A stretch of 5,997 nucleotides of DNA from an uncultured Aliarcobacter sp. GTDB lineage: Bacteria; Campylobacterota; Campylobacteria; Campylobacterales; Arcobacteraceae. Position 1 is the first letter of the stretch. Each line of letters starts with the position of its first letter. Below are positions 1 to 5,997 of this stretch, piece after piece. The notes beneath the pieces were generated by a model. That model made no database searches, was not told where the DNA came from, and saw nothing but the letters and a program-made list of their open reading frames with translations. The DNA is taken from NCBI GenBank assembly GCA_947629065.1, contig CANRCH010000105.1:1-5997 (forward strand). The letters are read 5' to 3'. A program made the translations under genes and the position numbers.

Positions 1-458
1 TTTCCATATTTTAAAAAGTTATTAAAACTGTGAGTCTCATTTTGAGATTTTGTATCGTGCAACAAATACTCTTCAAAATCTAAAGCTTGTAAATAGATGA
101 AATCATAATTTTCTAGTGCAAAAAATTCTACTTTCTCTTCATTTGAAATAACAATATTTTCACAATTAGGTAAAGAAAACTCATTTGAAAAGTTCTCTAA
201 AACCAAAGTTTTTATCTCTTTTTTATCTATAAAATCTTGTAGATTTTCAATATCTTCTAAAACTTCATTTCTTAAATCAGAAAAATCTATATATAAATAC
301 TCATTTGATTTAAAATTTGATAAGAAGTCAAATATTAAATAGGTTTTTCCTACTTTAGAAGCTCCATAAATGAAAGTTTTATTTGAACTAATCTTCTCTT
401 TTCTCTCCAAAAAGTTTATTTTAGAGAAGTTTATATCATAGCAATCTTCTATTTTCAT
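1..458 (-). CDS. P-loop ATPase, AAA_14-like, N-terminal part (runs off left edge)
   Basis: An open frame of 152 codons plus two bases starts at the ATG at 458-456 and continues past the left edge. I translated it by hand; it begins MKIEDCYDINFSKINF. Residues 32-39 (GASKVGKT) form a Walker A loop for nucleotide binding. Residues 84-90 (TLVLENF) sit where Walker B is expected but carry Glu-Asn rather than Asp-Glu. A sensor-like strand follows at 101-106 (NIVISN), then LQALDFEEYL at 123-132, which resembles the 'PLSFxEYL' stretch of AAA_14-type ATPases. The ATG is the only possible start: the frame has a TAG stop two codons upstream, and no other Met occurs in the visible part. It overlaps the end of pdxA by 23 bases in another frame and has no good Shine-Dalgarno, so translation is probably coupled to pdxA. 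The P-loop is firm; the family is tentative and the cellular role unknown. Confidence 0.75.
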   Translation of the reverse strand, partial: MKIEDCYDINFSKINFLERKEKISSNKTFIYGASKVGKTYLIFDFLSNFKSNEYLYIDFSDLRNEVLEDIENLQDFIDKKEIKTLVLENFSNEFSLPNCENIVISNEEKVEFFALENYDFIYLQALDFEEYLLHDTKSQNETHSFNNFLKYG

Positions 459-1377
459 TGGCTAATCTTGCAGCTTCTTTAATTGCATTTAAGTAGCTAA
501 TATTGTTTGGATTTTTGTTTTTATAAGCTATATCAAAAGCAGTTCCATGATCAACACTTGTTCTTATTATTGGAAGATTTAGGCTTATATTTATGCTTTC
601 ATCAAAATGTAGTGCTTTTAGTGGTGCTAATCCTTGATCATGATACATTGCTATAAAATATATATACTCATTTCTTGCATTTTTACTAAAAATTGTATCT
701 GGAACTTTTGGACCAAAGAAAATCTCATTTTTTAATAAACTATTAGTTTTGTTTATAGCTTTTGTTATTTTTTTCTCTTCATTTCCTAATACTCCATTAT
801 CTCCTGCGTGTGGATTTAGTGCTAATACAGCAACTTTTGAAGCTTTTGTGCAAGAGTGAAAATCTTTTAAAAAGTGTATTAGTTTTTTAGTTTTTATGCT
901 TTTTGCAACATTCTTTAAAGCAATATGTTCTGTAAAAAGTGCTACATACATAGATGGACATCCAAGCATCATAATTGCATCTTTATTATAAAAATCTCGC
1001 AATAAATCTGTATGACCTTTATATTTTAAATTTGCCATACTCCAAGACTCTTTATTAATTGGAAGTGTGCAAATTGCATCAACATCTTTTATATTTGCAA
1101 GATTTATTGCATCCATAAAAGATAAATAAGAGTACAAACCTGCTTTTTTACAGTTTGTTGAAGGATTAATAATAAAATCTCCAAAAGTTTCAAATAGTGT
1201 AAAATCTTCTGGAATAGTAAGGTTTAATAAATCTGATGCTTGAATTAGTAAATTTCTATTTATGCAGTATATAGGTTTGCAATATTTTTTTATATCTTCA
1301 TGAGATTTTAGTGCAATTTCAATCCCAACTCCATTTAAATCACCAATACTAATGGCAATTTTTGGAAGACTATTCAT
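436..1377 (-). CDS. pdxA: 4-hydroxythreonine-4-phosphate dehydrogenase PdxA
   Basis: PdxA oxidises 4-phosphohydroxy-L-threonine with NAD(P)+; the product decarboxylates to 3-amino-2-oxopropyl phosphate, the substrate PdxJ condenses with deoxyxylulose 5-phosphate. It is a cytosolic, metal-dependent, normally dimeric enzyme. The 313 residues are close to the E. coli length of about 330. Visible landmarks in order: ISIGDLNGVGIE at 9-20 (the family's GDPxGIGPE-like N-terminus, with Leu-Asn replacing Pro-Ala); KGHTDLL at 120-126 (substrate-binding His-Thr); TEHIAL at 149-154; LNPHAGDNG at 187-195; PDTIF at 226-230; AMYHDQGLAPLK at 243-254; and IRTSVDHGTAFDIA at 271-284. By correspondence with E. 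coli the metal-binding histidines are H151, H190 and H246, all present. The gene starts 9 bases after pdxJ. The ribosome site is weak (GAG, 8 bases before the ATG) and overlaps the pdxJ stop, suggesting coupled translation. The identification is secure. Confidence 0.96.
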   Translation of the reverse strand: MNSLPKIAISIGDLNGVGIEIALKSHEDIKKYCKPIYCINRNLLIQASDLLNLTIPEDFTLFETFGDFIINPSTNCKKAGLYSYLSFMDAINLANIKDVDAICTLPINKESWSMANLKYKGHTDLLRDFYNKDAIMMLGCPSMYVALFTEHIALKNVAKSIKTKKLIHFLKDFHSCTKASKVAVLALNPHAGDNGVLGNEEKKITKAINKTNSLLKNEIFFGPKVPDTIFSKNARNEYIYFIAMYHDQGLAPLKALHFDESINISLNLPIIRTSVDHGTAFDIAYKNKNPNNISYLNAIKEAARLANENRRLL

Positions 1378-1386
1378 CTATTTTTC

Positions 1387-2169
1387 TCATTTAGAAATTA
1401 GTTCTTTCATCTCTATAATTGCTGATGAAAGTCCTGTGAATATAGATCTAGCAACTATACTTTGACCAATATTTAGTTCACATATTTCTTTTATAGGTGT
1501 AATTAATTTTACATTTTGATAGTTTAAGCCGTGCCCAGCTGCAACTTTTAAGTCTAGGTTTTTTGCAAAATTTGCAGCAATTTTAATATCTTCTAAACTT
1601 TTATCAAGCTTCTCTTTTAGCTCAATATTATTTAGTTCTAGCTCTTTTATGCTATGTTGTGTATTTTTTAAATTTGTATAAAGCATGGCATAAATATTTG
1701 CAAAACTTCCTGTATGAAGCTCAACCCAAGAAGCATCTAACATATTTGCAAGTTCAATTGATTTTTCATTTGGATCTATAAATAGTGAAACTTCAATATC
1801 ATTCGCTTTTAATTTTTCAATAACAGCATCAATTTTATTAAAGTTTTTCTCTAAATCAAGTCCACCTTCTGTTGTAACTTCATCTCTATTTTCAGGAACT
1901 AAAGTTGCACGAAATGGTTTTAATTTGCAAACAATATCAATTATATCGCTATTTATTGAACACTCTAAATTTACAGGTAAACTTGATTGTTCAATTATAG
2001 CTTTTGCATCAAGGTCATGAATGTGTCTTCTATCTTCTCTTAAGTGAATTGTGATTTGATCAGCACCACTAAGTTTACAAACTCCAAGTGCATCAAGTGG
2101 ATTTGGGTCATTTATTTTTCTAGCTTCTCTTAGTGTTGCTATATGATCTATATTTACTCCAAGTAACAT
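1387..2169 (-). CDS. pdxJ: Pyridoxine 5'-phosphate synthase PdxJ
   Basis: PdxJ condenses 3-amino-2-oxopropyl phosphate (from PdxA) with 1-deoxy-D-xylulose 5-phosphate to give pyridoxine 5'-phosphate, closing the ring in DXP-dependent B6 synthesis. It is a cytosolic TIM-barrel enzyme. Conserved blocks are all present: GVNIDHIATLREAR at 4-17; ITIHLREDRRHI at 39-50; VNLE at 66-69 (catalytic Glu); LVPENRDEVTTEGGLD at 90-105; SLFIDP at 128-133; ELHTGSFA at 150-157; AAGHGLNY at 210-217 (catalytic His); and ELNIGQSIVARSIFTGL at 231-247. Its 260 residues exceed the roughly 243 of E. coli PdxJ, mostly through a longer Lys/Glu-rich helical segment at about 160-196. The loop with E. coli IGH reads IGQ here (Q236). 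As I recall, Campylobacter PdxJ has the same Gln. The start is backed by an AAGGA core 6 bases upstream. It lies between trpE and pdxA on the same strand. Confidence 0.97.
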   Translation of the reverse strand: MLLGVNIDHIATLREARKINDPNPLDALGVCKLSGADQITIHLREDRRHIHDLDAKAIIEQSSLPVNLECSINSDIIDIVCKLKPFRATLVPENRDEVTTEGGLDLEKNFNKIDAVIEKLKANDIEVSLFIDPNEKSIELANMLDASWVELHTGSFANIYAMLYTNLKNTQHSIKELELNNIELKEKLDKSLEDIKIAANFAKNLDLKVAAGHGLNYQNVKLITPIKEICELNIGQSIVARSIFTGLSSAIIEMKELISK

Positions 2170-2175
2170 TTTATT

Positions 2176-2180
2176 TCCTT
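2176..2180 (-). promoter_or_regulatory. Ribosome binding site of pdxJ
   Basis: On the minus strand the 18-base gap after trpE reads ...AAAGGAAATAAA followed by ATG, giving an AAGGA core with a 6-base spacer. This is the strongest Shine-Dalgarno in the block. It fixes the pdxJ start at 2169, consistent with the family's short MLLGVNIDH N-terminus. Confidence 0.8.
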
Positions 2181-2187
2181 TAGTTTT

Positions 2188-3600
2188 TTATGATAAATCT
2201 TTTAGAGTTGCTATATTTGCTGCTAGTTTATTTTGTACTTCTAAATACTCATCTTCATTTTTTGAACCAGCAACAACTCCAGCACCTGCTTGGAAAATTA
2301 TTTTATCCTTTGTAAGAAGTGAAGTTCTTATAGTAATTGCACTATCCATATTTCCATCAAAACCAAAATAAGCAATACTTCCAGAGTAAAAGTTTCTTTT
2401 AATTCCTTCAAATTGTGCTATTAATTCCATAGCTTTTATTTTCGGTGCTCCTGTCATTGTTCCTGCTGTAAAAGTTGCCATAAATAGATCAAACATATCA
2501 TATTTTTCATCTAAAACGGCCTCCACATCACTTACAATATGCATTACATGAGAGTATCTTTCAATTCTCATAAGTTCAGTTACTTTTACAGTTCCAGCAC
2601 GTGCCACACGACCAACATCATTTCTTCCAAGATCAACAAGCATTAAGTGTTCAGATCTCTCTTTTTCATCACTTATTAGCTCTTTTTCCATCTCTAAATC
2701 TTTTTCTAAAGTAGTTCCTCTTTTTCTTGTTCCTGCAATTGGTCTTAAAAGCATTCGATTATCAACTAATCTAATCATAACTTCAGGACTAGAACCAGCT
2801 ATAGAGAACTCTTCAAATTCAAGAAAAAATAGATATGGACTTGGATTTTTACTTCTTAATGCTCTATAAAAACTAAAGTGATCTACAATAGCTTTTTGTG
2901 TAAATCTATTTGACATTAAAAGTTGGAAAACATCCCCTTCTACAATTTTTTCTTTTGCTTTTTCAATCATTTTGAAAAACTCTTCTTTTGTATAGTTGAA
3001 TTTTCCTTCATCAAGTAAAGTTGCTTTTTGTAAAGCTGTATAAGAGTATGGTTTTAAAAGTTCAAGTTCTATTTTTTCTAAGTCATCTTTTTTATTTTTC
3101 AATAAAGTAAGAATAGTTAATTTTGAAGTTTTATGTGAGTATGCTAAAACTATTTTTGGTCTAATTAAATCTACATCAGGAATATTTAGTTGATCTTCTA
3201 AAGAGTTCATAGATTTTTTTAAAATAGGTTCAAACTCTTTTCCTATATCGTATCCTACATTTCCAATAAAACCATCAACAAGACCAATTCCAAGCTCACT
3301 TGAAATTTTCTTATAATTATCTTTATTGAAGTTTTTATAATACTCTTTTAAAAAAAGTAGTGGATTACTATTTACAATTGATTTTTCACCATTTTCATTT
3401 AAAAAATAGCAAACACTATTTTCATACCAAACTCTCTCTCTTGCACCTATAATAGTATATGAAAAGTTTCCATCATTACTTGAGTTTATTGTACTTTCAA
3501 ATAAAAATGTAACCTCGTTTTTATATAAATTTTTTACTTTTTCATAAATTGAAACAGGTGTAAATTCATCTAAAAATAGTTGTTTGCTAAAATATTCCAT
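2188..3600 (-). CDS. trpE: Anthranilate synthase component I (TrpE)
   Basis: TrpE is the synthase subunit that converts chorismate to anthranilate, the first committed step to tryptophan, using ammonia delivered by the glutaminase TrpG. The 470 residues match a full-length TrpE. The N-terminal domain has [11 protein letters not shown] at 33-43, corresponding to the LLES element that binds feedback-inhibiting tryptophan. The chorismate-binding domain (from about 200) shows [13 protein letters not shown] at 221-233, [11 protein letters not shown] at 252-262, GSSPEVMIR at 269-277, [11 protein letters not shown] at 285-295, [21 protein letters not shown] at 311-331, [11 protein letters not shown] at 347-357, [16 protein letters not shown] at 379-394 and [11 protein letters not shown] at 436-446, ending [10 protein letters not shown] at 451-460. 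PIAGT at 287-291 separates it from PabB, which has Lys in place of this Ala. No trpG or other trp gene is in view, and no leader or attenuator fits in the 8-base gap upstream. The start is supported by TAGGAAAG, whose TAG is the stop of the preceding gene. Confidence 0.94.
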   Translation of the reverse strand: MEYFSKQLFLDEFTPVSIYEKVKNLYKNEVTFLFESTINSSNDGNFSYTIIGARERVWYENSVCYFLNENGEKSIVNSNPLLFLKEYYKNFNKDNYKKISSELGIGLVDGFIGNVGYDIGKEFEPILKKSMNSLEDQLNIPDVDLIRPKIVLAYSHKTSKLTILTLLKNKKDDLEKIELELLKPYSYTALQKATLLDEGKFNYTKEEFFKMIEKAKEKIVEGDVFQLLMSNRFTQKAIVDHFSFYRALRSKNPSPYLFFLEFEEFSIAGSSPEVMIRLVDNRMLLRPIAGTRKRGTTLEKDLEMEKELISDEKERSEHLMLVDLGRNDVGRVARAGTVKVTELMRIERYSHVMHIVSDVEAVLDEKYDMFDLFMATFTAGTMTGAPKIKAMELIAQFEGIKRNFYSGSIAYFGFDGNMDSAITIRTSLLTKDKIIFQAGAGVVAGSKNEDEYLEVQNKLAANIATLKDLS

Positions 3601-3606
3601 TTTCTT

Positions 3607-3610
3607 TCCT
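3607..3610 (-). promoter_or_regulatory. trpE ribosome binding site overlapping the upstream stop codon
   Basis: On the minus strand the SPOR gene ends in TAG, directly followed by GAAAGAAA and the trpE ATG. The Shine-Dalgarno core AGGA therefore uses the A and G of the stop codon, with a 6-base spacer. A ribosome terminating on the SPOR gene covers the trpE initiation site, so translational coupling is likely (inference). Confidence 0.75.
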
Positions 3611-4628
3611 AAAATTTAACTACATGTGCGTTTTGTAGATTCAGACTATTTTTTATACTATTTACACTGTTACTTGCATTTGTTTTTGATGGATATGGAC
3701 CTATTAAAACTTTGTTAAATAGTGTTCCATTTACATTTTGTTGATAAATAGTATAGTTTAATCCAGCATTTCTAATTGAGTTTATAAATGCATCTGATGG
3801 TTTTTTTGAAAAAGCACCAACTTGTACAAAATAACCATTTGGAGCATTTGTTGAAGAAGTTGATGATTTTGTATTTGATACTAAATCTTTTACACTTTTT
3901 GTAGGCTCTGGTTTTTTTTCTACTCTTACAGGCTCTGGTTTTTTCTCAACTTTTGCAGGTACTATTTGCTCTTCTAAAGCAGCAATTCTTTTTTCATCAA
4001 GTTTTTTCATAGTTTCATCTATTGCTTGATCAGATATTGTTCCACTTATATTTTCATTTGCTTGATTGTTTGTAGTTGAATCTTCTTGAACAGATTGCAT
4101 ATTATTTAATCTTTCTTCAGCACTTTGTCTAGAAAATGACTCACCTTGGCTTTCTTGTCTTGTTCTTTCATTTATTAGTTTTTGGAAATCTTCTTCTATT
4201 TTACTACTCTCTTTAGTTAGAGTTCTATCATTTGTTTGTCTTGAAGTAAAATTATCTTCTTGACTAGAATCGCTTGTAAGAAGTCTAATAATAATAATCG
4301 TAAGTAAAAATAAAACTAGTAAAACAACTCCAAGTAAAATATATTTTTTCTTAGTATCTTCATTTGAAAAGCTAGAAGGTTTACTTAGCATTATATTTTC
4401 TAGCTCATTTTCATTTGGATCATTTACTTGATTTAAGTTGTTTTGGAAACTATTTTCATAGCTATTTAATGGTTCATTTTGTTGAAAATTATTAGCTTGA
4501 ATATTTGGTTGTTCTTCGCCAATATAGTTTGTATTAGAAGTTTGAAGTTCTCTTAATCTTTTTTCCAAATCTTCTCGTTCTTGTCTTTCTTGAACCTTCT
4601 TTAAAAACTCATTTCCTCTTATTTGCAT
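3609..4628 (-). CDS. Single-pass membrane protein with C-terminal periplasmic SPOR domain
   Basis: The 339 residues have an FtsN-like layout. Residues 1-95 are a hydrophilic, presumably cytoplasmic region. It starts with a charged, coiled-coil-prone helix (about 7-30) and continues with an Asn/Gln-rich stretch (about 31-77). A lysine triplet at 93-95 precedes one strongly hydrophobic segment at 96-117. Residues 118-263 are a low-complexity linker rich in Ser, Asn, Glu and Lys, with two copies of VEKKPEP at 227-242. A SPOR domain fills 264-339 (GYFVQVGAFSKKPSDA, LNYTIYQQNVN, KVLIGPYPSK, AHVVKF). SPOR domains bind septal peptidoglycan with denuded glycan strands, so a role at the division site or in wall remodelling is likely, but the exact role is unknown. 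As I recall, C. jejuni has a SPOR-domain protein (Cj0404) near lysS, so the linkage may be ancient. It could be called FtsN-like, but the sequence alone does not show orthology with FtsN. The start is backed by AAGGA 6 bases upstream. Confidence 0.9.
   Translation of the reverse strand: MQIRGNEFLKKVQERQEREDLEKRLRELQTSNTNYIGEEQPNIQANNFQQNEPLNSYENSFQNNLNQVNDPNENELENIMLSKPSSFSNEDTKKKYILLGVVLLVLFLLTIIIIRLLTSDSSQEDNFTSRQTNDRTLTKESSKIEEDFQKLINERTRQESQGESFSRQSAEERLNNMQSVQEDSTTNNQANENISGTISDQAIDETMKKLDEKRIAALEEQIVPAKVEKKPEPVRVEKKPEPTKSVKDLVSNTKSSTSSTNAPNGYFVQVGAFSKKPSDAFINSIRNAGLNYTIYQQNVNGTLFNKVLIGPYPSKTNASNSVNSIKNSLNLQNAHVVKF
3897..3950 (-). repeat. Two tandem 27-base units encoding VEKKPEP-xx in the SPOR linker
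   Basis: Two consecutive 9-codon units encode VEKKPEPVR (residues 227-235) and VEKKPEPTK (236-244). On the plus strand the shared core is GGCTCTGG followed by a T run, at 3904 and 3931, exactly 27 bases apart. The Lys/Pro/Glu content suits an extended, rigid periplasmic spacer. A recent in-frame duplication is a fair inference from the near-identical DNA, and copy number may vary between strains. Confidence 0.75.
4278..4343 (-). other. Predicted transmembrane helix of the SPOR protein
   Basis: Residues 96-117 of the SPOR protein consist almost entirely of Tyr, Ile, Leu, Val, Phe, Gly and Thr, flanked by KKK on the N-terminal side and by Arg-Leu-Leu-Thr-Ser-Asp at the end. By the positive-inside rule the N-terminus is cytoplasmic and the SPOR domain periplasmic. 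Confidence 0.85.
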
Positions 4629-4634
4629 AAAATA

Positions 4635-4639
4635 TCCTT
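4635..4639 (-). promoter_or_regulatory. Ribosome binding site of the SPOR-domain gene
   Basis: The 22-base gap after lysS contains TTAAGGATATTTT before the ATG on the minus strand: an AAGGA core with a 6-base spacer. It supports the start at 4628. The gap is too short and unstructured to hold a promoter or terminator that I can recognise. Confidence 0.75.
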
Positions 4640-4650
4640 AAAAAATCCTA

Positions 4651-5997
4651 TTATTTTGATTCTGTCTCTTCAGTATCTGCTAGTAAATCTATCTCTTGTT
4701 TTACAGGTTTCATAGCTGGAAATAGTAAAACATCTCTAATAGAGTGCTCATTTGTAAGCATCATTACAAGTCTATCAATTCCTATTCCTTGCCCTGCTGT
4801 TGGAGCCATTCCATAAGATAGTGCATTTACAAAATCTTCATCCATTTCGTGTGCTTCATCATCTCCACTATCTTTTGCTGCCATTTGGTCTTCAAATCTG
4901 CTTAATTGATCAAGTGGGTCATTTAACTCACTAAATGCATTTGCAATTTCACGCCCTGCAATAAATAGCTCAAATCTCTCTGTTAAATGAGGTTTTTCAT
5001 CACTTCTTCTTGCAAGTGGTGAAATTTCAACTGGGTATTCAGTAATAAATGTAGGATTTATAAGTTTGCTTTCTACAAACTCATCAAAAAGCTCACCTTG
5101 AAGTTGTCCTAAATTCATAGTTTCTTTTGCTTCAAGTTTGTTATCTTTTAAAAACTCTAAGATTTTCTCTTTATCATTTACAATTTCTTGCGGAACGCCA
5201 CCAATTTTATATAAAGATTCAACTAAAGGAATCTCTTGAAAATCAGTAAAATCAACTTCTAAATCACCATAAGGTAGAGTTGTAGGAAGATTTAAGTTTT
5301 TAAATAAATACTCAAAATACTCTTTTGTAATTTTGATTAAATCTTTATAAGTTTTATATGCCCAGTAAAACTCAATTGATGTAAATTCAGGGTTATGAGT
5401 TGCATCCATTCCTTCATTTCTAAAGTTTCTGTTTATTTCAAAAACAGCTTCAAATCCACCAACTATTAATCTTTTTAAGTATAATTCAGGTGCAATTCTT
5501 AAAAATCTATCAATTCCCAAAGCATTATGATGTGTTACAAATGGTTTTGCGTTAGCACCTCCAGCAATTGGGTGCATCATAGGAGTTTCAACCTCTAAAA
5601 AACCTTTATCTTCAAAAAATCTTCTTGTAAGACTTATTACTTTACTTCTAGTGTGAAAAGTTTTTCTAACATCACTATTCATAATTAAATCTAAATATCT
5701 TTGTCTATATCTTAGCTCTTTGTCTTGAATTCCATGGAATTTTTCAGGAAGTGGAGAGATAGCTTTTGTAAGTATTTTTAAATCCTCAACAAGAAGTGAA
5801 AACTCACCTTTTCCTGTAATAAATGGATAACCTTTAACTTCAACAATATCTCCAACTTCTACAAATTTTTTAAAAATATCATTATAAAAGTTTTCAGGTA
5901 AATTATCACGTGCTACATAAACTTGTAAAGATCCACTTTCATCTTCAAGGTTTAAAAAACTTGCTTTCCCCATAAGTCTAAAAAATTTAATTCTTCC
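4651..5997 (-). CDS. lysS: Lysyl-tRNA synthetase, class II, C-terminal part (5' end beyond right edge)
   Basis: LysS charges tRNA-Lys with lysine using ATP, in the cytoplasm. The frame is open to the right edge: eight codons (GRIKFFRL) precede the Met at 5973-5971 and match the usual anticodon-binding OB-fold sequence (E. coli GRIMTRRIMGKASF). That Met is therefore internal and roughly 50-60 N-terminal residues are missing. Counting from it, the OB fold covers about 1-70, ending [17 protein letters not shown] (68-84). The class II catalytic core follows: motif 1 FLEVETPMM (125-133), substrate-site [15 protein letters not shown] (159-173), motif 2 [23 protein letters not shown] (184-206), [14 protein letters not shown] (309-322), [14 protein letters not shown] (340-353) and motif 3 [24 protein letters not shown] (396-419). 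A short acidic tail of about 15 residues follows PVK. It appears to be the first gene of the visible transcription unit, with the SPOR gene 22 bases downstream. Confidence 0.96.
   Translation of the reverse strand, partial: GRIKFFRLMGKASFLNLEDESGSLQVYVARDNLPENFYNDIFKKFVEVGDIVEVKGYPFITGKGEFSLLVEDLKILTKAISPLPEKFHGIQDKELRYRQRYLDLIMNSDVRKTFHTRSKVISLTRRFFEDKGFLEVETPMMHPIAGGANAKPFVTHHNALGIDRFLRIAPELYLKRLIVGGFEAVFEINRNFRNEGMDATHNPEFTSIEFYWAYKTYKDLIKITKEYFEYLFKNLNLPTTLPYGDLEVDFTDFQEIPLVESLYKIGGVPQEIVNDKEKILEFLKDNKLEAKETMNLGQLQGELFDEFVESKLINPTFITEYPVEISPLARRSDEKPHLTERFELFIAGREIANAFSELNDPLDQLSRFEDQMAAKDSGDDEAHEMDEDFVNALSYGMAPTAGQGIGIDRLVMMLTNEHSIRDVLLFPAMKPVKQEIDLLADTEETESK

Noticed and set aside
1370..1390. 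ATG overlapping the pdxJ stop (ATGA) as an upstream start for pdxA
   Set aside because: It is in a different frame from pdxA and meets a TAG after six codons. The ATG at 1377 fits the family N-terminus.
2188..3600. Aminodeoxychorismate synthase (PabB) instead of TrpE
   Set aside because: The active-site motif is PIAGT, not the PIKGT typical of PabB, and the length, the LFES element and the [11 protein letters not shown] block fit TrpE.
3911..3919. T run on the plus strand as a terminator
   Set aside because: It lies inside the SPOR coding frame (Lys-Lys codons), has no preceding hairpin and no plus-strand gene to terminate.
4629..4650. Promoter or terminator in the largest gap, between lysS and the SPOR gene
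   Set aside because: Only 22 A/T-rich bases, mostly taken by the Shine-Dalgarno. No inverted repeat and no room for a -35/-10 pair outside the coding sequence.
5971..5973. Met at 5973 as the start of lysS
   Set aside because: The frame stays open for eight more codons to the edge (GRIKFFRL), and these match the usual LysS sequence just before MGKASF. The true start is outside the window.
1..5997. CRISPR array, insertion sequence, tRNA/rRNA or plus-strand gene
   Set aside because: No spaced direct repeats, terminal inverted repeats or RNA-gene sequence were seen. Minus-strand coding covers almost every base with intact family motifs, leaving no room for another gene.
1..5997. A novel defence or accessory system
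   Set aside because: Five of the six genes are core metabolic, translation or envelope genes with uniform composition. The single ATPase fragment is not enough to claim a system.

Overview
The window is a gapless block of six genes, all on the minus strand. It is strongly A+T-rich (codons such as TTA, AAA, ATA and AAT dominate). Base composition, codon use, the Campylobacter-like PdxJ (IGQSIVARS tail motif) and the linkage of lysS to a SPOR-domain gene suggest a Campylobacterota genome. Arcobacteraceae (Arcobacter/Aliarcobacter) is the best guess, but this is an inference from style and family knowledge, not a database match.

In order of transcription (right to left) the genes are: the C-terminal part of lysS (class II lysyl-tRNA synthetase, entering from beyond the right edge); a single-pass membrane protein with a periplasmic SPOR domain; trpE (anthranilate synthase component I); pdxJ and pdxA (the last two committed enzymes of DXP-dependent vitamin B6 synthesis); and the first 152 codons of a P-loop ATPase that runs off the left edge. 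Gaps are 22, 8, 18 and 9 bases, and the last pair overlaps by 23 bases. Three genes (SPOR, trpE, pdxJ) have a clear Shine-Dalgarno core about 6 bases before the ATG. pdxA has a weak one, and the ATPase has none to speak of and probably relies on coupling to pdxA. No promoter, terminator, RNA gene, mobile element or CRISPR array is visible, and no stretch over 22 bases lacks a gene, so the block reads as one polycistronic unit whose promoter lies to the right of the window.

Functionally the set is mixed: translation (LysS), cell-envelope or division-site peptidoglycan binding (SPOR), tryptophan synthesis (TrpE) and cofactor synthesis (PdxJ and PdxA act consecutively to make pyridoxine 5'-phosphate). 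PdxJ and PdxA are a true pathway pair; the other neighbours look like housekeeping genes packed together. I see no convincing evidence of a novel system. The points most worth a second look are the overlapping ATPase with a non-canonical Walker B, the isolated trpE without a trp leader or an adjacent trpG, and the little-characterised SPOR protein.
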